Notes: generated by a model from the letters alone, not told the origin. DNA of 64,000 nucleotides from Vibrio mexicanus (GCF_001012815.1 NZ_JYJP01000144.1:46572-110571); one strand, 5' to 3'; counted from the stretch's first letter, positions 27,578-37,414 are shown. A program made the numbers and translations.

Positions 27578-27625
27578 GCGAGATCTTAGTGTTTAAGCAT
27601 GGTAGTTAGGCAACTAAGATCTCGC
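27578..27625 (+). repeat. Perfect 13-base inverted repeat between ribBX and ribH
   Basis: GCGAGATCTTAGT (27578-27590) pairs with ACTAAGATCTCGC (27613-27625), with a 22-base loop. The tail CTCTAATTTG is not a strong T-run, so it may be a weak terminator or a processing or stability element in the rib operon transcript. Confidence 0.7.
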
Positions 27626-27708
27626 TCTAATTTGTATTAGATATCGCTCACAGTTTTGTGATAGAATCCGGCGATTCTCACTTGATGAACATAGTTAAAG
27701 GAAGGCTT

Positions 27709-28179
27709 ATGAAAGTGATCGAGGGTGGCTTCCCAGCGCCAAATGCAAAAATTGCTATCGTTATTTCTCGTTTCAACAGTTTTATTAACGAAAGTTTACT
27801 TTCTGGTGCAATCGATACTTTAAAGCGTCACGGACAAGTTAGCGAAGACAACATCACTGTTGTACGTTGTCCTGGTGCAGTAGAACTTCCACTGGTTGCG
27901 CAGCGCGTAGCAAAAACAGGTAAGTTCGATGCGATTGTATCTCTAGGTACAGTTATTCGTGGCGGTACGCCTCATTTCGACTATGTTTGTAGTGAATGTA
28001 ATAAAGGTTTGGCTCAAGTGTCTATGGAATACTCACTTCCAGTAGCATTTGGTGTCCTAACTGTTGATACGATCGATCAAGCTATTGAACGCGCAGGAAC
28101 CAAGGCTGGTAACAAGGGTGCAGAAGCTGCACTAAGCGCACTTGAGATGATCAACGTTCTTTCTGAAATCGATTCCTAA
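27709..28179 (+). CDS. ribH: 6,7-dimethyl-8-ribityllumazine synthase
   Basis: Penultimate riboflavin step, forming icosahedral or pentameric assemblies. 156 residues. Motifs IVISRFNSFINESLL, CPGAVELPLVAQ, GTVIRGGTPHFDYV (catalytic His) and GNKGAEAALSALEM are present. ATG 27709 has AAAGGAAGG upstream. The stop overlaps the nusB start (TAATG). Confidence 0.95.
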   Translation: MKVIEGGFPAPNAKIAIVISRFNSFINESLLSGAIDTLKRHGQVSEDNITVVRCPGAVELPLVAQRVAKTGKFDAIVSLGTVIRGGTPHFDYVCSECNKGLAQVSMEYSLPVAFGVLTVDTIDQAIERAGTKAGNKGAEAALSALEMINVLSEIDS

Positions 28180-28646
28180 TGGGGGCCAGTGTGAAACCAG
28201 CCGCACGTCGTAATGCACGTCAATTTGCTCTACAAGCAATTTATTCTTGGCAAATTACTAAAGAAAATGTTGCCACAGTTGAAGAACAATTCTTATCTGG
28301 TGGTAAGTATGATGAAGAAGAGCATCATGCTGCTGAGCCTGCGCTTGTTGCACCAGAAACAGACGTAGCTTACTTCCGCGATCTTTTGGCTGGCGTTGCT
28401 CTGAGTCACATGGAACTAGACAGCAAACTGCGTCCATATGTTTCTCGTCCAATGCAGGACTTGGATCTAATGGAACTTGCGCTACTTCGCCTAGCGATGT
28501 ACGAAATGACTCGCCGTGATGATGTCCCTTACAAAGTGGTCATCAACGAAGCGATTGAGTTAGCCAAAGTATTTGCTGCAGAAGATAGCCACAAGTTTAT
28601 CAACGGTGTGCTTGATAAAGCAGCACCGCACGTACGTAAAAAATAA
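28179..28646 (+). CDS. nusB: Transcription antitermination factor NusB
   Basis: All-helical RNA-binding protein that acts with NusE at boxA in rRNA operons. 155 residues. PAARRNARQFALQAIYSWQ, MQDLDLMELALLRLAMYEM and KVVINEAIELAKVFAAEDS are conserved. The start could be ATG 28179, overlapping the ribH stop, or GTG 28191, which has GGGGGCC just before it. The ribH-nusB link is conserved. Confidence 0.95.
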   Translation: MGASVKPAARRNARQFALQAIYSWQITKENVATVEEQFLSGGKYDEEEHHAAEPALVAPETDVAYFRDLLAGVALSHMELDSKLRPYVSRPMQDLDLMELALLRLAMYEMTRRDDVPYKVVINEAIELAKVFAAEDSHKFINGVLDKAAPHVRKK

Positions 28647-28662
28647 TCCGTGCGTTAGAAAA

Positions 28663-28692
28663 GAAAAGGTCAGCATATGCTGGCCTTTTTTG
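28663..28692 (+). terminator. Terminator after nusB
   Basis: AAAAGGTCAGC / GCTGGCCTTTT around ATAT, followed by TTG. It separates the rib-nusB unit from thiL. Confidence 0.82.
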
Positions 28693-28728
28693 TTATTGTC
28701 GTAAGCTCTTTTTCTTACCGTTAGCATT

Positions 28729-29703
28729 ATGTCTGGTGAATTTAATCTCATAGAGAAGTACTTCGAAAATCGACAAGCCAATCGTGACGATGTGGTGCTG
28801 TCGTTAGGTGATGACTGTGCGTTGGTGAAAGCCCCGAACGACATGGAAATCGCCATCAGTACCGATACCTTGGTGGCGGGGACGCATTTCTTAAAATCGG
28901 CAAACCCTGCATGGGTCGCGCACAAAGCGTTGGCGTCGAATATTAGTGATTTGGCTGCAATGGGGGCAACGCCTGCGTGGCTTTCGTTTGCTCTGACCAT
29001 GCCTGAACCGAATGAAGAATGGTTAGCACCTTTCTGTGATGCTTTTTTTGAACTCGCGAACCAATATGGTATCCAACTGATTGGCGGTGACACGACGAAA
29101 GGGCCTTTAAGCTTAACATTGACGGTGCAAGGTTTAGTTCCATCAGGACTTGCCTTGAAGCGAAGTGGTGCATCAGTGGGTGATACAGTATGGGTCAGTG
29201 GCTATTTAGGCCATGCTCATGCCGGATTGGATGTAGTACTTGATGATCAGCATGCATCTAAGCCGAATGCTCAAACACTCGAACGTCTTCACTATCTCTC
29301 CGAGCCACGAGTCTCTCTTGGTGAGGCTTTGCGTGGCTTGGCAAGTTCCGCTATCGATATTTCTGATGGCGTGGCATCGGATCTGCGTCATATTCTTAAG
29401 CGTTCAAAAGTCGGAGCGTCTATTGACGTAAGTAAACTGCCAATTTCAGATGAGCTGATCAGCTTTGTAGGCAGTGAGTCGAAAGCGCAGCAATACGCAC
29501 TTGTGAGTGGTGAAGAGTACGAGCTGTGTTTCACTGTTCCGAACGATAAGTTGGCACTGTTTGAATCAAAAACAGAGAGCTTGAATGTACCAGTGACATG
29601 CATTGGTGAGCTGACCGACGGTGACCAACTAGAATTACACAACAATGGGCAAGCTCTTGAATGGCGCTTGTCTGGCTATGACCATTTCAAAGGAAACCAA
29701 TGA
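28729..29703 (+). CDS. thiL: Thiamine-monophosphate kinase
   Basis: Phosphorylates TMP to thiamine diphosphate. 324 residues. The N-terminal VVLSLGDDCALV, ISTDTLVAGTHF, ASNISDLAAMGATP and LIGGDTTKGP and the C-terminal ATP-binding AIDISDGVASDLRHI and SGEEYELCFT are all typical of the PurM-like fold. The stop overlaps the pgpA start as ATGA, so the two are translationally coupled. Confidence 0.94.
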   Translation: MSGEFNLIEKYFENRQANRDDVVLSLGDDCALVKAPNDMEIAISTDTLVAGTHFLKSANPAWVAHKALASNISDLAAMGATPAWLSFALTMPEPNEEWLAPFCDAFFELANQYGIQLIGGDTTKGPLSLTLTVQGLVPSGLALKRSGASVGDTVWVSGYLGHAHAGLDVVLDDQHASKPNAQTLERLHYLSEPRVSLGEALRGLASSAIDISDGVASDLRHILKRSKVGASIDVSKLPISDELISFVGSESKAQQYALVSGEEYELCFTVPNDKLALFESKTESLNVPVTCIGELTDGDQLELHNNGQALEWRLSGYDHFKGNQ

Positions 29704-30203
29704 GTAACCCTTTAGCGAAAATTTCTCTTTCTAATCCGTGGCATCTGTTAGCAACAGGTTTTGGTAGCGGATTATCTCCTGTTGTTCCTGGCACGATGGG
29801 GACTGTCGCAGCGATACCTTTTTACCTACTTTTAGTTCAGCTGCCCCTTCCTGTGTATATGGCCATTGTGGTGATTTCGTGCGTGATTGGGATAAAGATA
29901 TGCCAAGTGACATCAGACGATATGGGTGTGCATGATCACGGTTCTATTGTTTGGGATGAGTTTGCCGGCTTTTGGTTGACTATGCTGGTGGTACCTATGC
30001 TGGGTATTTCGCCGTTTGAATGGAAGTGGTTGGCGGCTGGCTTTGTGTTGTTTCGTTTCTTCGATATGGTAAAACCGTGGCCAATTGAATGGCTGGACAA
30101 ACGCGTTCACGGCGGCTTGGGCATTATGATTGATGATATTGTTGCAGGCGCTATGGCAGGGTTGGCGCTGTTTCTTCTTGGCGGGTATCTAGGTTGGGTG
30201 TAA
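29700..30203 (+). CDS. pgpA: Phosphatidylglycerophosphatase A
   Basis: Inner-membrane phosphatase that makes phosphatidylglycerol. 167 residues with three or four hydrophobic segments. Family signatures ATGFGSGLSPVVPGTMGT, GSIVWDEFAGFWLTM and FRFFDMVKPWPI are present. The gene overlaps thiL by four bases, the usual thiL-pgpA arrangement. Confidence 0.93.
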   Translation: MSNPLAKISLSNPWHLLATGFGSGLSPVVPGTMGTVAAIPFYLLLVQLPLPVYMAIVVISCVIGIKICQVTSDDMGVHDHGSIVWDEFAGFWLTMLVVPMLGISPFEWKWLAAGFVLFRFFDMVKPWPIEWLDKRVHGGLGIMIDDIVAGAMAGLALFLLGGYLGWV

Positions 30204-30233
30204 GCCTTACATAGGGTTAGTCTGATGTAAAAG

Positions 30234-30263
30234 TAAAAAGGGTTGATAGTATATCAACCTTTT
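30234..30263. terminator. Bidirectional terminator, pgpA / yaeH-like
   Basis: AAAAAGGGTTGATA / TATCAACCTTTTT with loop GTA, between convergent genes, with T-runs on both strands. Confidence 0.85.
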
Positions 30264-30272
30264 TGGGTTCAT

Positions 30273-30656
30273 TTATTTGAGCTTTTCGAGATCCGCTTCG
30301 ATCTCTGCGATCTTACTCGATACTACTTTTTCTAGGTGGCGAAGGTCGGTAAGAATTTTCTGTTTTACATCTACTTCAGCTACTTTCTCAGGCTTAGTGA
30401 GTGTGTTTAATTCATCTATCACTAAGGTGAGGTTACGGTTTATCTCAGTCACTTCTTTGTATTTGTGACTGCCGCTATCTACGAGTACATTCTTGATTTG
30501 TCGTGGATATTTGAATTTAACACTTTTCGCAAACAGCTCTCCTTTTTGTTTACGAAAATAGATTTTTAAGACATCCTTGTGGGCTTCTTGACGAAGAGAG
30601 TAACGCTCGATCTGCTTAGGATCATGAATACCTAAGCCGGTGAGGTTTGGATACAT
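30273..30656 (-). CDS. UPF0325 (YaeH) family protein, DUF3461
   Basis: A 127-residue cytoplasmic protein of unknown function. It matches E. coli YaeH nearly throughout: the N-terminus MYPNLTGLGI, then IERYSLRQEAHKDVLKIYF, KGELFAKSVKFKYPRQ and the C-terminal ILTDLRHLEKVV. The C-terminal third is probably coiled coil. In E. coli yaeH also sits beside glnD and map, the same neighbourhood as here. I infer no function. Confidence 0.88.
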   Translation of the reverse strand: MYPNLTGLGIHDPKQIERYSLRQEAHKDVLKIYFRKQKGELFAKSVKFKYPRQIKNVLVDSGSHKYKEVTEINRNLTLVIDELNTLTKPEKVAEVDVKQKILTDLRHLEKVVSSKIAEIEADLEKLK

Positions 30657-30834
30657 AGGCGACCTCTATTAGTGTTTTCATCTTAGTAACATTACTGTTT
30701 ACTGTAGCAGCCTAATAGAGTGTCAGGTAGCTGATATTGCTATCAACTACCTGAGTTGTGGTCAAGATCTCGCTTAGTAAGTGAGCAATGTTAGCCCATT
30801 TTTCTGGTTATGAAATTTAACCTGAAATAAATGA

Positions 30835-33458
30835 CTAGTTAGGCGCAAACTCGGCAATATTTTCTTTTAGCGAATTACTTAGCGCCTGCTGTTGCTCTTC
30901 ATCAAGCTGGCCGCCTGCCGGGCTAGTAATGATGAACAAATCCTCAGCGCGCTCACCGATCGTCGTGATTTTCGCAGCATGAAGGTTGATACCTAGGTCG
31001 TAAAACGTCGCACCGACAACCGCAAGTAGACCTGGCGTATCAAGTGCAACGAACTCCATCAACGTGCGCTTCTTACTCTTTGTTGGAAGAAAATCAACGC
31101 GTGTTTTGACATTAAAGTGCTGCAAGTTGCGCGGCGTACGACGAGTCTTAATCTTAGTCGGCCTGCCATCTTCTAATACATGGATGAGATGTTTTATCAC
31201 CGCTTTATGGCGAGTCTCATCGATGCTTCGCCATTTTGAGCAAGCACCATAAAGGTATCAAGAACAAAACCATCTTTACTGGTCATGACTTGCGCGTCAT
31301 GCACGTTGAAGTTTCGTCTATCTAGCTCAGCTACCACGGTCGCAAACAGTGCCGGTTGGTCTTTACAGTAGACAAAGACCTCTGTGCCACCTCGAGTCGG
31401 TTTCTTACTGATTAGAATGACGGGTTTGTTTGGATCGTCTTGGCTTAGTAGATTACTACAGTGCCAAGCGATTTGTTTGTGAGTATGCCTTAAGAAGTAG
31501 TCTGCTTTAAAACGTTGCCAGAGCACTTCCACTTCACGCGCGGTAAACCCTTCTTTACGAAGTAGGGCAGATGCCATTTGCTGGTTGTGGCGAATTCGAT
31601 CACGTACATCAACAGGGTTTTCTAAACCTCGACGAAGCGCGCGTTGAGTGGAGTGGAACAACTCTGCAAGCAAGGTACGTTTCCAACTATTCCAAAGCTC
31701 TGGGTTGGTCGCACAGATATCGGCTACCGTTAGGCAAACCAAATACTCTAAATACTCTTCATCGCGCACTTTCTTAGCAAATTCGGTGATCACGTCTGGA
31801 TCGTAAATATCTCGTCTTTGAGCCGTGACTGACATTAATAAGTGATTGCGCACCAGCCAAGCCACGAGTTTAGCTTCAGGTTTTGACAGACCGTGCTCCA
31901 TACAAAACTCGTATGCCTCACCTTCACCAATTACCGAGTGATCTCCGCCACGCCCTTTACCGATATCGTGGAAAATAGCGGCAATGATTAGTAGCTCTTT
32001 CTTCTGGATACGTGGATAGACTTCGCAGCAAATAGGATGCTTGTCATGGTTCTTAGCATAGCTAAAGGTATTAATGTGCTTGAGTAAGCGGACACTGTGC
32101 TCATCCACGGTGTAGACATGGAATAGATCGAATTGCATCTGGCCGACGATTTGGCTCCATTGAGGCAAATAGGCAGCCAATACGCCAAGCTTGTGCATCA
32201 AACTAAAGGCTTTGTGCAGGGCGTTAGGGTGACGCACCAGTTCCATAAACCGCTCTCTTGCGGCTGGGATGGTGTGCAAGAACTTATTGAGTCTTCTTCT
32301 TGCGGTTCTTAGCTGCCGCAATGTCGGCGGAGCGACACCTTCAATGGTCGAGTCATTAGCGATATGGATGAACATATCCAAAATAGTTTCTGGACGAGCT
32401 TGGAAAAGGGCTGGCTTTCTTGCTTCAATCAAATGGCCACGTCTTAGGAAGTCATCATCTAAGATTTCAGGTTCTGCTTCGACGCCATTGTTTAAGATCG
32501 CTTGATCAAACAGCTTAAGGAGCATTTTGTTGAGTTCAGCGACACGTCTCAATGTGCGATAGAACTCTTTCATCATCATTTCCACGCCGCGGTTGCCTTC
32601 ACCTTGGAAACCAATATGTTCCGCAACATGCGCTTGGTGAGCAAAGGTTAGGCGGTTATCGTAGCGCTTTAACTCAATGTGTAGTGCAAAACGGACACGC
32701 CATAAAAAGTCTTGGCATTCGACCAGTTCGCGGTACTCGGCATCGGTTAAGAAGCCGTAACGGCTCATTTCAAGCAAAGAAGTCGCACCAAAGTGACGTC
32801 TGGCAACCCAACTTAAAGTGTGAATATCTCTTAGACCGCCGGGAGTGGATTTGATATCGGGCTCTAAGTTGTATGTCGTGTCGTGGTAGCGTGAGTGACG
32901 GCTGCGTTGTTCATCGACTTTAGCCTTGTAGAAGATTTCGCTCGGCCAAAAAGTTTTTGAATGAATCTGCGACTTTAGTTGCTGGAAGGTTTCTTCACAG
33001 CCGCACAAAAGCCGCGCTTCTTGAAGGTTAGTCGCGACAGTTAAGTCTTCTTTGCCAATCTCGATGCACTCATCAATGGTTCTTACCGCGTGGCCGACTT
33101 CGAGACGCAAATCCCAAAGCAAGGTGATAAATTGGCTAACATTTTCTGCGAGATGATCGGGTAGGCGCTTTTGGGACACAACAAGAATATCGATATCCGA
33201 AAGCGGGTGAAGTTCCCCTCGACCATATCCACCTACCGCAACCAGACTGATGTGAGGCAGTCTAGAAAAACCATAGTGAGCCCATAATCGATTGAGTAGG
33301 GAGTCCATGTACTCTGAGCGACCAAGAACTAGATCCGTCACCGGGTGATGATTGCGAAATTCCGCCTTTTGGTATTCAGCAAAACTCTCAAGTTGTGATT
33401 TTAGGGTACTAAGCTCAATTTGTTGCTCAGTAAACTCCATTGGAGATTGGTAGGGCAT
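30835..33458 (-). CDS. glnD: Bifunctional uridylyltransferase/uridylyl-removing enzyme GlnD (frame broken)
   Basis: Nitrogen sensor that uridylylates PII when glutamine is low and de-uridylylates it when glutamine is high. The order is nucleotidyltransferase (GGYGRGELHPLSDIDIL), a linker, an HD domain (IFHDIGKGRGGDHS) and two C-terminal ACT domains (TRGGTEVFVYCKDQPALFAT and MEFVALDTPGLLAVVG). The frame breaks near 31224; restoring one T on the plus strand gives GEAIDETRHKAVIKHL and a protein of 874 residues, the Vibrio length. Its target PII is encoded by glnB at 56.3 kb. Confidence 0.95.
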
Positions 33459-33520
33459 AACAGCGATCCATGCGTATTAAAGTCCATCAAGAACTTCAAT
33501 TTATCAAATCGGGAAGCGGA

Positions 33521-33550
33521 AAAAAATATCCCAGTCGGTGACTGGGATAT
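33521..33550 (-). terminator. Terminator after map
   Basis: ATATCCCAGTC / GACTGGGATAT (11 pairs, three-base loop) followed by TTTTT on the minus strand, between map and glnD. Confidence 0.88.
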
Positions 33551-33563
33551 TGTTTGAAGGAAT

Positions 33564-34439
33564 TTAGTTGTTTAACAAGCGTGGGATGGTGTCGTCGCTT
33601 CGTAGCGTAAGAACTTCGCAGCCTGTTTTCGTGACGAGAATAGTGTGTTCCCATTGTGCCGACTTTTTGCCGTCGCCAGTATATACCGTCCAGTTATCTT
33701 CCACATCAACGCTACAGCCGAACTTACCTGCATTGATCATTGGTTCAATGGTGAAACACATGCCTTCTTTCAGCACGCGGCGATCGTGGTTTTTATAGTG
33801 AACAACCTGTGGCTCTTCGTGGAACTCATCACCAATGCCATGACCACAGAAGTCCTTCACAATAGAGAACTTGTTACGCGGGTTCTTTTTGTTGTTCTCT
33901 TTGATGTATTTTTCGATTGCTGTGCCGATGTCACCAACAGTTGCGCCAGGTTTTACTTTACGCATACCAATGTACAGCGCCTCTTGCGCGACCATAGAAA
34001 GGCGTTTGTCTGCAGGAGAAACGTCACCCACTAGGAACATTTTTGAGGTATCACCGTGGTAACCTTCTGGGCGAGTAGAGAGATCCGCATTTTCGTCATT
34101 AGGAACGATAACCGTGATATCAACGTTGACGATGTCGCCACTCTTCAAAACAGCTGGCTTTAGCTGGCCATTTGCACCCATCTCGTCTTGAGAGGCCGGA
34201 ATGCCGTGACAAACGATATGATTGATTGAAGTACAAATTGATTTTGGAAAACCATGGTAATCAAGTGGTGCTGAGTAAGCGCCACGCTCCAGAGCATAGT
34301 TATGACAGATGTCATTAAGCTCTTCCGTGGTTACGCCTTCTTTCACGTGAGGCTCAATCATTTCGAGGATTTCTGCGGCCAGTTTGCCTGCAATGCGCAT
34401 ACGTTCGATTTCGTCAGCGGTTTTGATCTTGATTGTCAT
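33564..34439 (-). CDS. map: Methionine aminopeptidase, type I
   Basis: Removes the initiator methionine; two-metal enzyme. 291 residues, longer than the usual 264 because of an insertion of about 13 residues (PNDENADLSTRPE) between the DITVIV strand and YHGDTSKMF. Metal ligands are in DIVNVDITV, GDTSKMF, GHGIGDEFHEEP, FTIEPMI and WEHTILV. It is divergent from rpsB, the classical map-rpsB arrangement. Confidence 0.95.
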   Translation of the reverse strand: MTIKIKTADEIERMRIAGKLAAEILEMIEPHVKEGVTTEELNDICHNYALERGAYSAPLDYHGFPKSICTSINHIVCHGIPASQDEMGANGQLKPAVLKSGDIVNVDITVIVPNDENADLSTRPEGYHGDTSKMFLVGDVSPADKRLSMVAQEALYIGMRKVKPGATVGDIGTAIEKYIKENNKKNPRNKFSIVKDFCGHGIGDEFHEEPQVVHYKNHDRRVLKEGMCFTIEPMINAGKFGCSVDVEDNWTVYTGDGKKSAQWEHTILVTKTGCEVLTLRSDDTIPRLLNN

Positions 34440-34804
34440 CAGTATTCTCTATCTACTTCGCTAGTACTCTGAGGTACGAATTTTGCGGTATTCTAACAGG
34501 ATGCATTTAAAATGTGTATGTTGCGCACATTCACTCGTAGCATGAATCGTTCAAAAGATTGCCGTGATTAAGGGAAATATCGACTTTTTACTAGCCAAAT
34601 TGCCTAGAAATATGGTATAAAGCGCGCCGGAAACATGGTCCGTTCTCTCCACTTCTTTTAATGTTAGCGGCGAAGCGGCTCAGTTCCACTAAACTTATAT
34701 CTTTAAATCACACACATTCCGACACATGTTCCGGGGTGCCCGCCATTAAGGCAGGGTCGGACACATGGGGGATGTGGAGGCCTAACCCCATAGAGGATTT
34801 TAAA
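34440..34804 (+). other. map/rpsB divergent spacer and rpsB leader
   Basis: Contains the rpsB promoter and a leader of about 175 bases. The stretch from about 34730 to 34795 (CCGGGGTGCCCGCC, GGGGATGTGGAGGCC) is G+C-rich with potential pairing, as in the conserved gammaproteobacterial rpsB leader bound by S2 for autoregulation. The leader assignment rests on position and general resemblance. Confidence 0.6.
34613..34621 (+). promoter_or_regulatory. rpsB promoter, extended -10
   Basis: TGGTATAAA forms an extended -10, followed directly by the G+C-rich discriminator GCGCGCC, which is typical of stringently controlled promoters. I see no good -35 at 17 bases. Confidence 0.6.
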
Positions 34805-35533
34805 ATGGCAACTGTATCAATGCGCGATATGCTTAAAGCTGGTGTTCACTTCGGTCACCAAACTCGTTACTGGAACCCAAAGATGAAGCCATTCATCTTC
34901 GGTGCTCGTAACAAAGTACATATCATCAACCTAGAAAAAACTGTACCAATGTTCAACGACGCTCTAGCTGAACTAGCTAAAGTTGGCGAGAAGAAAGGTA
35001 AAGTTCTATTTGTTGGTACTAAGCGCGCTGCATCTGAAGCTGTTAAAGAAGCTGCTATCGCAAGCAACCAGTTTTACGTTAACAACCGCTGGTTAGGCGG
35101 TATGCTAACTAACTACAAAACTGTTCGTCAGTCTATCAAGCGTCTAAAAGACCTAGAAGCTCAAGCTCAAGACGGTACTTTCGACAAACTAACTAAGAAA
35201 GAAGCTCTAATGCGTACTCGCGAAATGGAGAAGCTAGAGAAATCTCTTGGTGGTATCAAAGACATGGGCGGCCTACCAGACGCTCTATTCGTAATCGACG
35301 CTGATCACGAGCACATTGCAGTTAAAGAAGCAAACAACCTAGGTATCCCAGTTTACGCTGTAGTTGATACTAACTCTAACCCAGATGGCGTTGACTTCGT
35401 TATCCCAGGTAACGACGATGCTATCCGTGCAGTACAGCTATACCTAAACGCTGCTGCTCAATCGGTTACAGAAGGTCGTAACAAAGACGTAGCTGCAGCT
35501 GCTGAAAAAGACGGTTTCGTAGAAGCTGAATAA
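34805..35533 (+). CDS. rpsB: 30S ribosomal protein S2
   Basis: Small-subunit protein, 242 residues. The N-terminus MATVSMRDMLKAGVHFGHQT and KPFIFGARNKVHIINLEKT, GGMLTNYKTVRQSI and PDALFVIDADHE are family hallmarks. ATG 34805 is preceded by GAGGAT. Codon use is strongly biased (GCT, GTT, AAC, CTA), as expected for high expression. Part of the rpsB-tsf operon. Confidence 0.98.
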   Translation: MATVSMRDMLKAGVHFGHQTRYWNPKMKPFIFGARNKVHIINLEKTVPMFNDALAELAKVGEKKGKVLFVGTKRAASEAVKEAAIASNQFYVNNRWLGGMLTNYKTVRQSIKRLKDLEAQAQDGTFDKLTKKEALMRTREMEKLEKSLGGIKDMGGLPDALFVIDADHEHIAVKEANNLGIPVYAVVDTNSNPDGVDFVIPGNDDAIRAVQLYLNAAAQSVTEGRNKDVAAAAEKDGFVEAE

Positions 35534-35601
35534 TAGCGGCTCTGTGTCACACTTGGTTTATGCGAAATGCTGTTGCAACATAAACTAAGTTATAGTTAGC
35601 A

Positions 35602-35634
35602 TCAGGGGCCGATAATGTAGGCCCCTGATTTTTA
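35602..35634 (+). terminator. Attenuator-like terminator between rpsB and tsf
   Basis: CAGGGGCC / GGCCCCTG with loop GATAATGTA, then ATTTTT. It lies inside the operon and probably sets the S2 to EF-Ts ratio. Confidence 0.75.
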
Positions 35635-35664
35635 CCAAATCCAGAATTGACTGAGGAATAGAGA

Positions 35665-36507
35665 ATGGCTGTAACTGCTGCTCTAGTTAAAGAACTTCGC
35701 GAGCGCACTGGCGCTGGCATGATGGAATGTAAGAAAGCGCTTGTTGAAGCAAACGCTGACATCGAACTAGCAATCGAAAACATGCGTAAGTCTGGCGCTG
35801 CTAAAGCTGCTAAGAAAGCAGGTAACGTAGCTGCTGAAGGCGCAATCATCATTAAAGAAGAAAACGGCGTTGCTGTTCTTCTTGAAGTTAACTGCCAAAC
35901 TGACTTCGTAGCTAAAGATGGCAACTTCACTGCATTTGCAGAGAAAGTTGCAGCAGACGCTCTAGCTTCTAAAGCTTCTGTTGAAGAGCTAGTTGCTAAG
36001 TTCGAAGAAGAGCGTGTTGCTCTTGTTGCTAAAATCGGTGAAAACATCAACATCCGTCGCGTACAGTACGTTGAAGGTGCTGCACTAGCTTCTTACCGTC
36101 ACGGTGAGAAAATCGGTGTTGTTGTTGCTGGTGAAGGCGATGCTGAAACTCTTAAGCACGTTGCAATGCACGTTGCTGCTTCTCGTCCAGAGTTCGTTAA
36201 CCCAGAAGACGTACCTGCAGACGTAGTTGAGAAAGAGAAAGCGGTTCAAGTTGAAATCGCAATGAACGAAGGCAAGCCTGCTGAAATCGCTGAGAAGATG
36301 GTTGTTGGCCGTATGAAGAAATTCACGGGCGAAATCTCTCTAACTGGTCAAGCGTTCATCATGGAACCTAAGAAGACTGTTGGCGATCACCTGAAAGAAA
36401 AAGGTGCTTCAGTTGCTACATTCGTTCGCCTAGAAGTAGGTGAAGGTATCGAGAAAGCTGAAGAAATGAGCTTCGCTGAAGAAGTAGCAGCAGCTCAAAA
36501 AGGTTAA
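35665..36507 (+). CDS. tsf: Elongation factor Ts
   Basis: Nucleotide-exchange factor for EF-Tu, 280 residues. ALVKELRERTGAGMMECKKA, NCQTDFVAKD, HVAASRPEFV and TGEISLTGQAF are conserved. GAGGAATAGAGA precedes ATG. High-expression codon use as in rpsB. A strong terminator follows. Confidence 0.98.
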   Translation: MAVTAALVKELRERTGAGMMECKKALVEANADIELAIENMRKSGAAKAAKKAGNVAAEGAIIIKEENGVAVLLEVNCQTDFVAKDGNFTAFAEKVAADALASKASVEELVAKFEEERVALVAKIGENINIRRVQYVEGAALASYRHGEKIGVVVAGEGDAETLKHVAMHVAASRPEFVNPEDVPADVVEKEKAVQVEIAMNEGKPAEIAEKMVVGRMKKFTGEISLTGQAFIMEPKKTVGDHLKEKGASVATFVRLEVGEGIEKAEEMSFAEEVAAAQKG

Positions 36508-36530
36508 TCCCTGAGTTTTGCTTACTATTT

Positions 36531-36558
36531 AGACCGTAGCCATGGCTGCGGTCTTTTT
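36531..36558 (+). terminator. Terminator after tsf
   Basis: AGACCGTAGCC / GGCTGCGGTCT with loop AT, followed by TTTTTA. Confidence 0.87.
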
Positions 36559-36682
36559 ACGAATGGCTAACGTGTTTTAATTGAATAGTGATTAGTCGTA
36601 ATGAATAGATATAGTGCGGAATTTGCTTTGTTTCTATTCATGACTGCTAATCAACAACTCTCATATTTGGAAGGTAAACTCC

Positions 36683-37414
36683 ATGACTACAAACCCTAAA
36701 CCAGCATATCAACGTATCCTGTTAAAACTGAGCGGTGAAGCTCTTCAAGGCGAAGAAGGTTTTGGTATTGACCCTACGATTCTAGATCGTATGGCGCAAG
36801 AGATTAAAGAGCTCGTTGAACTGGGTGTACAAGTTGGTGTGGTTATCGGTGGTGGTAACCTTTTCCGTGGTGCAGGTCTTGCTGAAGCAGGTATGAACCG
36901 CGTTGTTGGTGATCACATGGGTATGCTAGCAACAGTGATGAATGGCCTAGCAATGCGTGATGCACTTCATCGTGCATACGTTAATGCGCGTGTAATGTCT
37001 GCAATTCCTCTAAAAGGCGTTTGTGATGACTACAACTGGGCAGACGCAATCAGCCAGCTACGCCAAGGTCGTGTTGTGATTTTCTCTGCGGGTACAGGTA
37101 ACCCATTCTTCACTACTGATTCTGCAGCGTGTTTACGTGGTATCGAGATCGAAGCGGATGTTGTATTGAAAGCAACAAAAGTTGACGGCGTATTTACGGC
37201 TGACCCAGTAGCAAACCCAGATGCAGAGCTGTATGATAAGCTATCTTACACAAGCGTTCTTGAAAAAGAACTGAAAGTTATGGACTTAGCAGCCTTCACT
37301 CTTGCACGCGATCATAAAATGCCAATCCGTGTTTTCAACATGAACAAGCCAGGTGCGCTTCGTCGTGTAGTGATGGGTGAAACTGAAGGCACGCTAATCA
37401 GCGACGCTGAATAA
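36683..37414 (+). CDS. pyrH: UMP kinase
   Basis: Phosphorylates UMP to UDP; hexameric, regulated by GTP and UTP. 243 residues. RILLKLSGEALQGEEGFGID, GVVIGGGNLFRG, AGTGNPFFTTDSAA and KATKVDGVFTADP are the amino-acid-kinase signatures. AAGG lies before ATG. It precedes frr by about 100 bases. Confidence 0.97.
   Translation: MTTNPKPAYQRILLKLSGEALQGEEGFGIDPTILDRMAQEIKELVELGVQVGVVIGGGNLFRGAGLAEAGMNRVVGDHMGMLATVMNGLAMRDALHRAYVNARVMSAIPLKGVCDDYNWADAISQLRQGRVVIFSAGTGNPFFTTDSAACLRGIEIEADVVLKATKVDGVFTADPVANPDAELYDKLSYTSVLEKELKVMDLAAFTLARDHKMPIRVFNMNKPGALRRVVMGETEGTLISDAE

Noticed and set aside
24046..27709. FMN riboswitch in the rib cluster
   Set aside because: The spaces between nrdR, ribD, ribE, ribBX and ribH are too short or lack the RFN core; the only structure is the hairpin at 27578.
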